64,000 nt of DNA from Gemmatimonadota bacterium (GTDB taxonomy: Bacteria; Gemmatimonadota; Gemmatimonadetes; Longimicrobiales; Gaopeijiaceae). Both the position numbers and the translations under genes were made by a program. The stretch lies in assembly GCA_040882465.1 (NCBI GenBank), contig JBBEBG010000017.1, positions 56,911 to 120,910 on the forward strand. The letters run 5' to 3'. Numbering within the stretch: position 1 is the first letter of the stretch; every line of letters begins with the position of its first letter. This document shows, piece by piece, positions 27,016 to 34,398 of this stretch. Below the pieces are notes generated by a model. That model was not told the origin of the DNA and did no database searches. It was given only the letters and a program-made list of their open reading frames with translations.

Positions 27016-27918
27016 ATGACCCTTTCGTCGCCCGCTGGACTCTCCGTCGCCCTCGTCACCCCGATGACAGAGGATGGATCGCTCGACCTCCCCGCGCTCG
27101 AACGCCATGTCGAGCGGATGATCGAAGGCGGGGTGGACGTGCTGATGCCCTGCGGGACCACCGGGGAGAGCGCCACGCTCGAGCCGGAGGAGCAGCGACG
27201 GATCGTCGCCACCTGCGTCGCGGTCGCCGCCGGCCGCGTCCCGGTCTTCGCGGGCGCGGGAACGAACAGCACCTCCGGCTCCGTCGCCCTAGCGCGCACG
27301 GCCCGCGCCGAGGGTGCATCCGGCCTCCTCCTCGTGACGCCCTATTACAATCGCCCTTCGCAGGAGGGGCTCCGGCGGCATTACGAGACGGTGGTGGATG
27401 CCGGAGGGGGTCTCCCGGTCGTCCTCTACAACGTGCCGAGCAGGACGGGGGTGAACCTGCGTCCCGAAACGGTCTTTCGTCTCGCCGAGCTCGAGCCGGT
27501 CGTCGCGGTGAAGGAAGCCTCCGGGGATCTCGACCAGGTCATGACGCTCGTGCGCGACCGCCCGGAGGGATTTCTCGTCCTCGCCGGAGACGACGGGATC
27601 GCCCTCCCGATCATGGCCCTGGGCGGAGAAGGTGTCGTGTCCGTGGCCGCCAACGAGGTGCCGGGGCGAATGAAAGCGCTCGTCTCCGCGGCGCTCGCGG
27701 GGGACTTCGATCGGGCACGCGCCGTCCACTACGACCTCCTTCCCCTGCTGAGGGCGAACTTCCTGGAGAGCAACCCGGTTCCGTTGAAGGCCGCGCTTCA
27801 GATGATGGGCTTGATGGGCCCCTTCCTTCGAGGTCCCCTCGCCCCGCTCGGTGAAGAGTCGCGCAGTCGCCTTCGCCAGGCGCTCGCCGACTTAGGCCTC
27901 CTCGGCAGCGGATCATGA
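27016..27918 (+). CDS. dapA: 4-hydroxy-tetrahydrodipicolinate synthase
   Basis: The 300-residue TIM-barrel enzyme condenses pyruvate with aspartate semialdehyde. Key features: CGTTGESATL loop, LLLVTPYYNRPSQEG with the catalytic Tyr, NVPSRTGV with the Arg that binds the substrate, and the Schiff-base Lys in VVAVKEASGD. It lies between dapB and dapD. ATG at 27016 is correct; the frame runs to 26905 inside dapB. The dapD start overlaps its stop as ATGA. A divergent paralogue lies at 21361-22293. Confidence 0.97.
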   Translation: MTLSSPAGLSVALVTPMTEDGSLDLPALERHVERMIEGGVDVLMPCGTTGESATLEPEEQRRIVATCVAVAAGRVPVFAGAGTNSTSGSVALARTARAEGASGLLLVTPYYNRPSQEGLRRHYETVVDAGGGLPVVLYNVPSRTGVNLRPETVFRLAELEPVVAVKEASGDLDQVMTLVRDRPEGFLVLAGDDGIALPIMALGGEGVVSVAANEVPGRMKALVSAALAGDFDRARAVHYDLLPLLRANFLESNPVPLKAALQMMGLMGPFLRGPLAPLGEESRSRLRQALADLGLLGSGS

Positions 27919-28781
27919 CGGCACGGGAGAATCTACCCGCGCTGCGCGACGCGATCGAAGCGCTCGCGCGCCAGTCCCCGCTCGAGGACCGGGACGCGGC
28001 CCGAGCCGCGGTGGCCCGGCTCCTCCGCGCCCTGGAGCGAGGCGAAGTGCGCGCGGCGGAGCGGAAGGGAGATAGCTGGGAAGCGGTGCGATGGGTGAAG
28101 GAGGGGATTCTCCTCGCCTTTCGAGCAGGAGTCACCGCACCCTACCCGGAAGGCGGGAACGGATCCGCGGCATTTCAGTTTTTCGACCGCGATACCCTTC
28201 CGCTTCGGCGAACGCGGGGAGTCGAAGAAAAAGTCCGGATCGTTCCCGGCGGAAGCTCGGTGCGCGCTGGGGCCTATCTGGCCCCAGGTGTCGTCATCAT
28301 GCCCCCCGCGTATGTGAACGTGGGCGCCTGGGTCGGGGAGGGAACAATGGTGGACTCCCACGCTCTCGTCGGCTCCTGTGCCCAGATCGGCGCGCGCGTG
28401 CACCTGAGCGCGGGGGCGCAGATCGGTGGAGTGCTCGAGCCGGTCGGGCTTCGGCCGGTGGTCGTGGAGGACGAGGTCATGGTCGGGGCGAACGCGGGGG
28501 TCTTCGAGGGAGTCGTCGTCGGAGCGAGAGCGGTGCTCGCCCCCGGCGTTCAGTTGACTGCCGCGACCCCACTCGTGGATTTGGTGAAGGGGGAGATCTA
28601 TCGGAGCGTCCCCGGACGGCCCGTGAGTGTTCCCGCGGGAGCGGTTGTCGTGCCCGGGACGCGGCCCGCGCGAGGCGAATACGCCCTTGCCAACGGGATC
28701 CAGCTGTACGCCCCGATCATCGTGAAGTACCGTGACGAAAAGACGGATGCGGCGACCGCTCTCGAGGAGGTGCTCCGATGA
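27915..28781 (+). CDS. dapD: Tetrahydrodipicolinate N-succinyltransferase
   Basis: The 288-residue enzyme succinylates tetrahydrodipicolinate with succinyl-CoA, committing the pathway to the succinylase branch. N-terminal helical domain, then a left-handed beta-helix of hexapeptide repeats from about residue 110 (VRAGAYLAPGVVIMPPAYVN, IGARVHLSAGAQIGG, VMVGANAGVFEGVVVG). Presence of dapD means the cell does not rely only on the LL-DAP aminotransferase shortcut. ATGA overlaps with both dapA and the Lrp gene show a tightly coupled operon. Confidence 0.96.
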   Translation: MTARENLPALRDAIEALARQSPLEDRDAARAAVARLLRALERGEVRAAERKGDSWEAVRWVKEGILLAFRAGVTAPYPEGGNGSAAFQFFDRDTLPLRRTRGVEEKVRIVPGGSSVRAGAYLAPGVVIMPPAYVNVGAWVGEGTMVDSHALVGSCAQIGARVHLSAGAQIGGVLEPVGLRPVVVEDEVMVGANAGVFEGVVVGARAVLAPGVQLTAATPLVDLVKGEIYRSVPGRPVSVPAGAVVVPGTRPARGEYALANGIQLYAPIIVKYRDEKTDAATALEEVLR

Positions 28782-29242
28782 TTGACGCGACCGACCGCAA
28801 GATCCTCGGGCTCCTCCAGGAGAACGCACGCGTGCCGGCCGCCGCGATCGCCAGGGAGATCGGCCTCGCACCTTCCGCCGTTCACTACCGCATCCGCAAG
28901 CTCGAGGAGTCGGGTGTCATCCAGGGGTACGAGACCAAGATCGATCCGCGCTCGGTGGGACGGGCGCTCGTGGCCTTCGTCCGCGTGCAGACAGGGGAGG
29001 GTGCACGGGCTCCGGACCTCACGCAGGCGTTGGCCGCGCTTTCGGAGGTCCAGGAGGTGCACCGCGTCGTCGGGGAGGACTGCTTCTTCGTGAAAGTGCG
29101 CGTGCGGGACACGACCGCGCTCGCGGAGCTCCTCGACTCCCGGCTCCAGACGATCACGGGGGTCGCCTCGACCCGCACCACGATCGTGCTCACCTCGGCC
29201 AAAGAGACACGCACGTTGCCTCTCGACGAGGTCGCGGGTTAG
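28778..29242 (+). CDS. Lrp/AsnC-family transcriptional regulator
   Basis: The 154-residue regulator has an N-terminal helix-turn-helix (DRKILGLLQENARVPAAAIA, VHYRIRKLEESGVIQGY) and a C-terminal ligand-binding RAM domain (VHRVVGEDCFFVKVRVRD, TITGVASTRTTIVLTS). The overlap with dapD suggests a role in controlling lysine or DAP synthesis in response to an amino acid; the effector is unknown. Confidence 0.93.
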   Translation: MIDATDRKILGLLQENARVPAAAIAREIGLAPSAVHYRIRKLEESGVIQGYETKIDPRSVGRALVAFVRVQTGEGARAPDLTQALAALSEVQEVHRVVGEDCFFVKVRVRDTTALAELLDSRLQTITGVASTRTTIVLTSAKETRTLPLDEVAG

Positions 29243-29296
29243 AGAGAAGGAGTTGGAATCGGAACCGAGACCGCCCCCCCAGACCGGAGGAGAGTG

Positions 29297-30109
29297 ATGT
29301 TCCTTCCTCGTTCGAACGATGCCTCGCGCGGCCGGACGCACGCACTTCCCCTCGCCCTGTGCGTCGCCCTCTTCGCCGCCTGCCTCTTTCCCGTTTCCGG
29401 AAACTCCCAGGAGGTCGTGGGTCGCACCCCGAACCTCTCGGGCGGATGGATCGGCACCCCGGGGACGCAGGCCTTCCACTTCGACCATCGGTTCTGGTTC
29501 GTCGACTCGACCGACGGGAAGGCCGTGGTGAACTCCCCGACCTTCCTCTTCGGCGTCCCGCTCCCCGGACGAACGCTCGTCGCGGGGCGTTATGCGACCC
29601 GGGCTCCGGCCGGCGCCGGGGAGGTCAACGAGTGGGAGATCTTCGGGCGTTGGGCGCCCGAGCTCGGTCGCCTGGACGCCGCGATCACGGCTGGCTACAG
29701 CGGCTTCGCCGAAAGCCTGGACGGCGAGCTCTCGCTCGGATTCTGGGCCAATCCCGGGGAATCTCTTCCAGGCAACGGGATCCGCCTCATCGCCGTCGTG
29801 CGCGGACTCTCCGACGCCCTCGGCTCGGGAGACCCCGGCTGGTTCGCGGGCGGAGGGATCGTGCTGAGCCTGACGGATGGCGTCGCTCTCTCCGCAGACG
29901 CGGGGACGCTCGACGGGGATGCGGTGAAGGATGCGAAGACCGTCTGGGGCGCGGGACTGCAGGCGCGCATTCCGGGGTCGCCGCATTCGATCTCCCTCTT
30001 CTCCTCGAACGCGAGAACGGGGACGCTTCAGGGAACCTCGGCGGGCGGGCGGACGGTGTGGGGTTTCGAATTCACCGTGCCGGTGCGTCTCTCGAACTTC
30101 GTCCCCTAA
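29297..30109 (+). CDS. Exported protein of unknown function
   Basis: The 270-residue protein has a signal peptide (LALCVALFAACLFPVSGNSQ) and alternating strand-like segments with many Gly and aromatic residues (AGYSGFAESLDGELSLGFWA, SLFSSNARTGTLQGTS), which suggests a beta barrel or outer membrane protein. I recognise no family. ATG at 29297 follows GGAGGAGAG; a GTG three bases earlier is also possible. It ends in a four-base tail-to-tail overlap with the kinase gene. The 54-base gap from the Lrp gene contains no terminator, so it may be read with the dap operon. Confidence 0.75.
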   Translation: MFLPRSNDASRGRTHALPLALCVALFAACLFPVSGNSQEVVGRTPNLSGGWIGTPGTQAFHFDHRFWFVDSTDGKAVVNSPTFLFGVPLPGRTLVAGRYATRAPAGAGEVNEWEIFGRWAPELGRLDAAITAGYSGFAESLDGELSLGFWANPGESLPGNGIRLIAVVRGLSDALGSGDPGWFAGGGIVLSLTDGVALSADAGTLDGDAVKDAKTVWGAGLQARIPGSPHSISLFSSNARTGTLQGTSAGGRTVWGFEFTVPVRLSNFVP

Positions 30110-31053
30110 GAAACCTCTCCCACGGCGAGGCGCCGGGCCATCCGCGCGGCCCCGCGAACGGGAACGACCGGGGCCGCGACGACCTCGAACGCCTCCGCTT
30201 CGAGCGCGCGGCGCAGTTGGCTTCGGAGCGGCCCTCCGTCCTGGACGAGCCCTCCCACAAGCGCCACGGAAGGTGGCGGAGAGGTGAAGAAGTACCGTCC
30301 TCGCAGGGCTCGAGCGTGGGCAACGAGCCCCTGAATCGTTTCGTCCACGATTCGCGCGGCGACCTGGTCGCCTTCCCGCGCCACTTCGATCACCGCGGGC
30401 GCGAGCGCCGCGATGGCGGGCTTGTCCGCGGCCTCCGTCCACTCGAAGAGCGCTCGCACGGAGTCCCGGTCCAGAACTTCGTACAGCGCCGCGAGCAAGG
30501 AGGTCTCGGGGGCCCTTCCCTCGGACGCCGCCACGGCGGCCCGGAGTCCGGCGAGCCCGATCCCGTAGCCGCTTCCCTCGTCCCCGAGGAGCGCGCCCCA
30601 TCCTCCGACGCGTCGGAGGGCTGGATCCCCGGTCTCGGCGAGGGAGCGTGCGAGCCCGATGGACCCCGACCCGCCGATGAGGAGAATCCCGTCTCCTTCG
30701 CCGAAGGCATCCTCGAAGGCCACCTCCGCATCGGAGGCCAGAGTGACCCGGCCCGCCACGCCGAGCGCTTCCAGCTTCGCCGCACACTCCGCCCTCGCCC
30801 GAGGCCGGCCGGCGGCCCCGGCCAGTCCCGCGCAGAGGGCCGCGAGGGGAAGCTCGAGCCCCGCGGCCCCCGCGAGGCTGCGCGCCTCCTCTCCGATCCG
30901 CACCGCGATCGCTTCGTCTTCCCCGACGCCAAGCAGGCTTCCCCCCGCTTCGCTTCGCGCCAGCACCTCGCCCGCCGCGTTCGCCAGCAGGAACCGGGTG
31001 CGCGTGGCGCCTCCGTCCACTCCCAGGAATCCTTCGGATCCGGGTTCCGTCAT
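30106..31053 (-). CDS. BadF/BadG/NagK-type sugar kinase
   Basis: The 315-residue protein belongs to the ASKHA kinases of the N-acetylglucosamine kinase/BadF type: phosphate loop FLGVDGGATRTRFLLA, ILLIGGSGSIGLARS and GWGALLGDEGSGYGIG, which is a NagK/MurK hallmark. It probably phosphorylates GlcNAc or MurNAc. It starts one base after the stop of an SSS symporter, so uptake and phosphorylation are coupled. With NagZ-like and NamZ-like enzymes in the window this suggests cell-wall sugar salvage; the substrate is inference. Confidence 0.88.
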   Translation of the reverse strand: MTEPGSEGFLGVDGGATRTRFLLANAAGEVLARSEAGGSLLGVGEDEAIAVRIGEEARSLAGAAGLELPLAALCAGLAGAAGRPRARAECAAKLEALGVAGRVTLASDAEVAFEDAFGEGDGILLIGGSGSIGLARSLAETGDPALRRVGGWGALLGDEGSGYGIGLAGLRAAVAASEGRAPETSLLAALYEVLDRDSVRALFEWTEAADKPAIAALAPAVIEVAREGDQVAARIVDETIQGLVAHARALRGRYFFTSPPPSVALVGGLVQDGGPLRSQLRRALEAEAFEVVAAPVVPVRGAARMARRLAVGEVS

Positions 31054-31054
31054 C

Positions 31055-32527
31055 TCAATCTGTGATTTGGGTTCGTGCGGGCGCCTTTTTCCCGTCGCCC
31101 CCGATCAACCCGGCGATGTGTCCGGCCCCGAGCGTCACCACGACTCCGATGGGGACGAACCAGGGCCAGCCGACCGCCCCGTCGCCGAAGAGCCAGACAG
31201 AAGTGACGACCGCGATTCCCGCGGTCATCCCCACCATGACCGACCGCCCCGAGGCCTTCACCCCGAGCACGCCGAGGAGAAATGCGCCGAGGAATGCGCC
31301 GTAAACGAGCGACGCGATCTGGAGCGCGACTTCGACGGCCGTGGATCCCTCTGCCATGGGGATATACGCCACGGCTGCGCCGATCAGGAGGCATGCCCAG
31401 ACGAGGGTGAAGACCCGCCCGGCACGAAACGCCCGCAAGTCGTCCTCCCCCTTCCCCGAAAGCGGTATCCAGAAGTCGTAGACGGAAGCCGAAGCGAGCG
31501 CGTTGATGGAGGAGGAGAGAGAAGACATCCCCGCGGCGAAGACCCCGGCGATCAGGAGCCCGGTGATTCCCGGGGGGAGCTCCGCGATGATGAAGGTGAC
31601 GAAGATCTCATCGGAGACGGTGAACTCGCGTCCTCCGTAAAAGACCCAGAGCCCGACTCCGACGAGGAGGAAGAGGGCGAACTGGACGATGATCACGACT
31701 CCGCTCCCGACGAGGGCCCGCTGCGACGCGCGCAGGTCGCGGCAGGTCAGGAGGCGTTGGACGATGAGCTGGTCGGTCCCGTGGGATGCCATGGAAAGGA
31801 AGCCGCCACCAATCAGCCCCGCCCAAAAGGTGTATGCGATGGAGGGATCGAAGGAAAAGTTGAGCCAGGTGAGCTTCCCCGCCGCGGAAGCGGTGTCGAG
31901 CGCCGCTCCCCATCCGCCCGGAATCGCCCCCTGGAGGACGACGAGGGCGCAAATCGCTCCCACGAGATAAAGCCCCATTTGGAGCGCATCCACCCACACG
32001 ACGGCCCGGATCCCCCCGAAATAGGTGTACACGAGCGTCGCGACTCCGATCACCACGATCGAAGTCGGATACGGCCATCCGGTAATGAGGGCGAGGGGGA
32101 TCGCGGTGAGGAAGAGCCGGACGGAGTCCGCGAGAAGCCGGGTGATCTGGAAGATTCCGGAGGTGAATCGCCGCGTCGTCTCCCCGAAGCGTTTTCCGAG
32201 CAGGGCGTACGCCGTGTTCAGCTCGCCCCGGTAGTACGCGGGGAGAAAGATTCCAGCCACTGCGGTCCTCCCCACGACATAGCCCAGCGCGATCTGGAGG
32301 AAAGCGAGGTTTCCCAGGTAGGCGACTCCGGGAATCGAGAGGAAGGTGAGGGTGCTCGTCTCCGTGGCGACGACCGAGAGGAGGACCGCGCCCCAGGGAA
32401 GCTCGCGATTCCCGAGGAAATATCCCCGCCCCCCGCGCTGGTTGCGTCCGAGCCAGGCACCCCAGGCCGTCACCCCCAGGAGATAGACGAGGAGGACGGC
32501 GACATCCAATCCGGTGAAGGCTCCCAT
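31055..32527 (-). CDS. Sodium:solute symporter (SSS family)
   Basis: The 490-residue membrane protein has 13 or so hydrophobic segments. SSS features are YFLGNRELPWGAVLLSVVA (TM2), the Na-site-like SVVATETSTLTFLSIPG and LIAGVFAAGMSSLSSSINAL in TM8-9. Transport is sodium-driven. Because it is directly upstream of a NagK-type kinase, it probably carries an amino sugar or sialic-acid-like compound. A second SSS symporter lies at 36811-38571 with a different partner. Confidence 0.92.
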   Translation of the reverse strand: MGAFTGLDVAVLLVYLLGVTAWGAWLGRNQRGGRGYFLGNRELPWGAVLLSVVATETSTLTFLSIPGVAYLGNLAFLQIALGYVVGRTAVAGIFLPAYYRGELNTAYALLGKRFGETTRRFTSGIFQITRLLADSVRLFLTAIPLALITGWPYPTSIVVIGVATLVYTYFGGIRAVVWVDALQMGLYLVGAICALVVLQGAIPGGWGAALDTASAAGKLTWLNFSFDPSIAYTFWAGLIGGGFLSMASHGTDQLIVQRLLTCRDLRASQRALVGSGVVIIVQFALFLLVGVGLWVFYGGREFTVSDEIFVTFIIAELPPGITGLLIAGVFAAGMSSLSSSINALASASVYDFWIPLSGKGEDDLRAFRAGRVFTLVWACLLIGAAVAYIPMAEGSTAVEVALQIASLVYGAFLGAFLLGVLGVKASGRSVMVGMTAGIAVVTSVWLFGDGAVGWPWFVPIGVVVTLGAGHIAGLIGGDGKKAPARTQITD

Positions 32528-32681
32528 GCGCTCGCTTCCTTCGCATCCGGGTCAGCGGGGCGGCCCAACGAACGGGGGGGAAGCTAACCGGGGGGACGGA
32601 CCCCTGAATAGGTGCGGCACGGCCTTCGAACCGGAGGGGCGCTGGTCCTTCGAAGGGAATTCATTATTCTCTTACTCGCCC

Positions 32682-34136
32682 ATGACACCAGACTCCAGCG
32701 CCACCCCCTCGCAACGCGTCGTACTCAAGTTCGGCGGCACGAGCGTTTCTTCGCTCGGCGGGTGGAACACCATCGCCGACCTCGTGCGGACCCGCACCGC
32801 TTCGGGACAGCGGCTCCTGATCGTGCACTCGGCACTCGCCGGCGTCACGGACGTCCTCGAGCGTCTCCCTGAAGAGGCGATGGCGGGCCGCCACGAGGGG
32901 GTTCTCCGGGGCCTCGAGGAGAAACACTACAGGCTCTGCGAGGAACTCGGAGTGGACGGCCCCGCCCTCCTCGCCCAGGAGCTGGCTGAGCTGGGAAAAA
33001 GCGCGCAGGGAATCGCGCTCCTGGCGGAGGTGACCGCGCGAATTCGCGCTCGGATCCTCACCTTCGGGGAGCGGCTCTCGACGCGACTCGGGGCCGCGTA
33101 TCTGGGGGCCCATGACCTTCCCGTGGAATGGCTGGATGCTGGCGAGCTGCTTCCCGCGGTGGATACGGAGCGGCAAACCGGAAACGCCATCTGGCTCTCG
33201 GCGGAGTGCAGCCCGGACTTCGATCCGGCGCTGCGGCGGCGCCTCGACTCGATTCCCGGGTTCGGGCTCACGCAGGGGTTCATCGCGAAAAACGCCTCCG
33301 GAGAGCCGGTGGTCCTCGGGCGCGGCGGTTCGGACACGGCGGCCGCGTATCTCGCCGGGAAGTGGGGAGCGGACTGGCTCGAAGTCTGGTCCGACGTCCC
33401 GGGAATGTTCAGCGCGGATCCGCGCATCGTTCCGACGGCGCGTCTCCTCCGGCGGTTGAACTACCAGGAGGCCCAGGAGATCACGACGACGGGAAGCCAG
33501 GTCCTCCACCCGCGCGCGATCCGGGCGCTTCGGGACCGCGAGATCCCCATCCACCTCAAGAGCACGCACGACCCGTCGGCGCCGAACACCGTCATTCTCC
33601 CGGCGGAGGCGACCGGACCTGCACACATGAAGGCAATCTCCCGGAAAAAGAAGGTCGTTCTCGTCTCGATGGAAACGTTGGGCATGTGGCAGGAAGTGGG
33701 TTTCCTCGCCCGCGCCTTCGCGGTCTTCCGAGACGTCGGACTTTCCGTGGACCTGGTGTCGACCTCGGAGACGACCGTCACCGTCTCGCTCGATCCGCGA
33801 GCGACCCTTCTCGACGATCAGCTCCTGGGCCGCCTTCAGGGCGCGCTGGGACGTTTTTGCCGGGTCCAGATCATCCGCCCCTGCGCCGCGGTCAGCTTGG
33901 TGGGGAGCCGCATCCGGGACCTCCTCCACGGGATGGGACCGGCGATGCAGGCCTTCGAGGGGCACCGGATCCACCTGATGAGCCAGGCGGCGAGCGACCT
34001 GAATTTCACCGTCGTCGTGGACGAGGAGGGCGCGGACCGGCTGGTGCGGGATCTGCACGAGATCCTGATTCCAAAGACCGCGGACCCCGACATCTTCGGA
34101 CCGTCGTGGGAAGAGCTCGCGAAACGGCGGGACTAG
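32682..34136 (+). CDS. lysC: Aspartate kinase
   Basis: The 484-residue enzyme phosphorylates aspartate, the first step to lysine, DAP, threonine and methionine. Kinase motifs: KFGGTSVSSL near residue 15, LTFGERLSTRL, GRGGSDTAAAYLA and VWSDVPGMFSADPRIV. Two C-terminal ACT domains begin near residue 330 (KVVLVSMETLGMWQ, AVSLVGSRIRDL). It resembles the monofunctional lysine-sensitive type (LysC) in length. It is not linked to dapB-dapA-dapD, which lie 4.8 kb away on the same strand. ATG at 32682 is chosen; the frame reaches 32514 in a non-coding-like stretch. Confidence 0.95.
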   Translation: MTPDSSATPSQRVVLKFGGTSVSSLGGWNTIADLVRTRTASGQRLLIVHSALAGVTDVLERLPEEAMAGRHEGVLRGLEEKHYRLCEELGVDGPALLAQELAELGKSAQGIALLAEVTARIRARILTFGERLSTRLGAAYLGAHDLPVEWLDAGELLPAVDTERQTGNAIWLSAECSPDFDPALRRRLDSIPGFGLTQGFIAKNASGEPVVLGRGGSDTAAAYLAGKWGADWLEVWSDVPGMFSADPRIVPTARLLRRLNYQEAQEITTTGSQVLHPRAIRALRDREIPIHLKSTHDPSAPNTVILPAEATGPAHMKAISRKKKVVLVSMETLGMWQEVGFLARAFAVFRDVGLSVDLVSTSETTVTVSLDPRATLLDDQLLGRLQGALGRFCRVQIIRPCAAVSLVGSRIRDLLHGMGPAMQAFEGHRIHLMSQAASDLNFTVVVDEEGADRLVRDLHEILIPKTADPDIFGPSWEELAKRRD

Positions 34137-34147
34137 GGGCCAGGTTG

Positions 34148-34276
34148 CGGGGCGGCGGGGTGGAGGGGGGAGGCCTCCGCTCCCTGCCATCCGCGGATCC
34201 ATCCCCTCCGCAATCTATCTTCGTCCTCCGCTCCTGGACGGTCGCGTAGTCCTCCCCCCTCCACCCCGCCGCCCCG
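34148..34276. repeat. 26-bp perfect inverted repeat enclosing 77 bases
   Basis: The arms 34148-34173 and 34251-34276 are perfectly complementary. The left arm is purine-only except for a few C and T (starts CGGGGCGGCGGGG, ends GGGAGG). The loop is 77 bases and holds no gene. It fills about half of the 262-base gap between lysC and the S9 peptidase. No T-run follows, so it is not a normal terminator. It could be a miniature palindromic element. Confidence 0.75.
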
Positions 34277-34398
34277 ACGGCCCATCCCAACACCCCCCGC
34301 GTCTTTGCTTGTCCCTCCAGGAGGGCAGGCGTACCTTGCCCTTGAATGTCCCTGAGGCATTGGATGCCCCGTCACTGCGTCCCATCAGGAGGCCCCCG

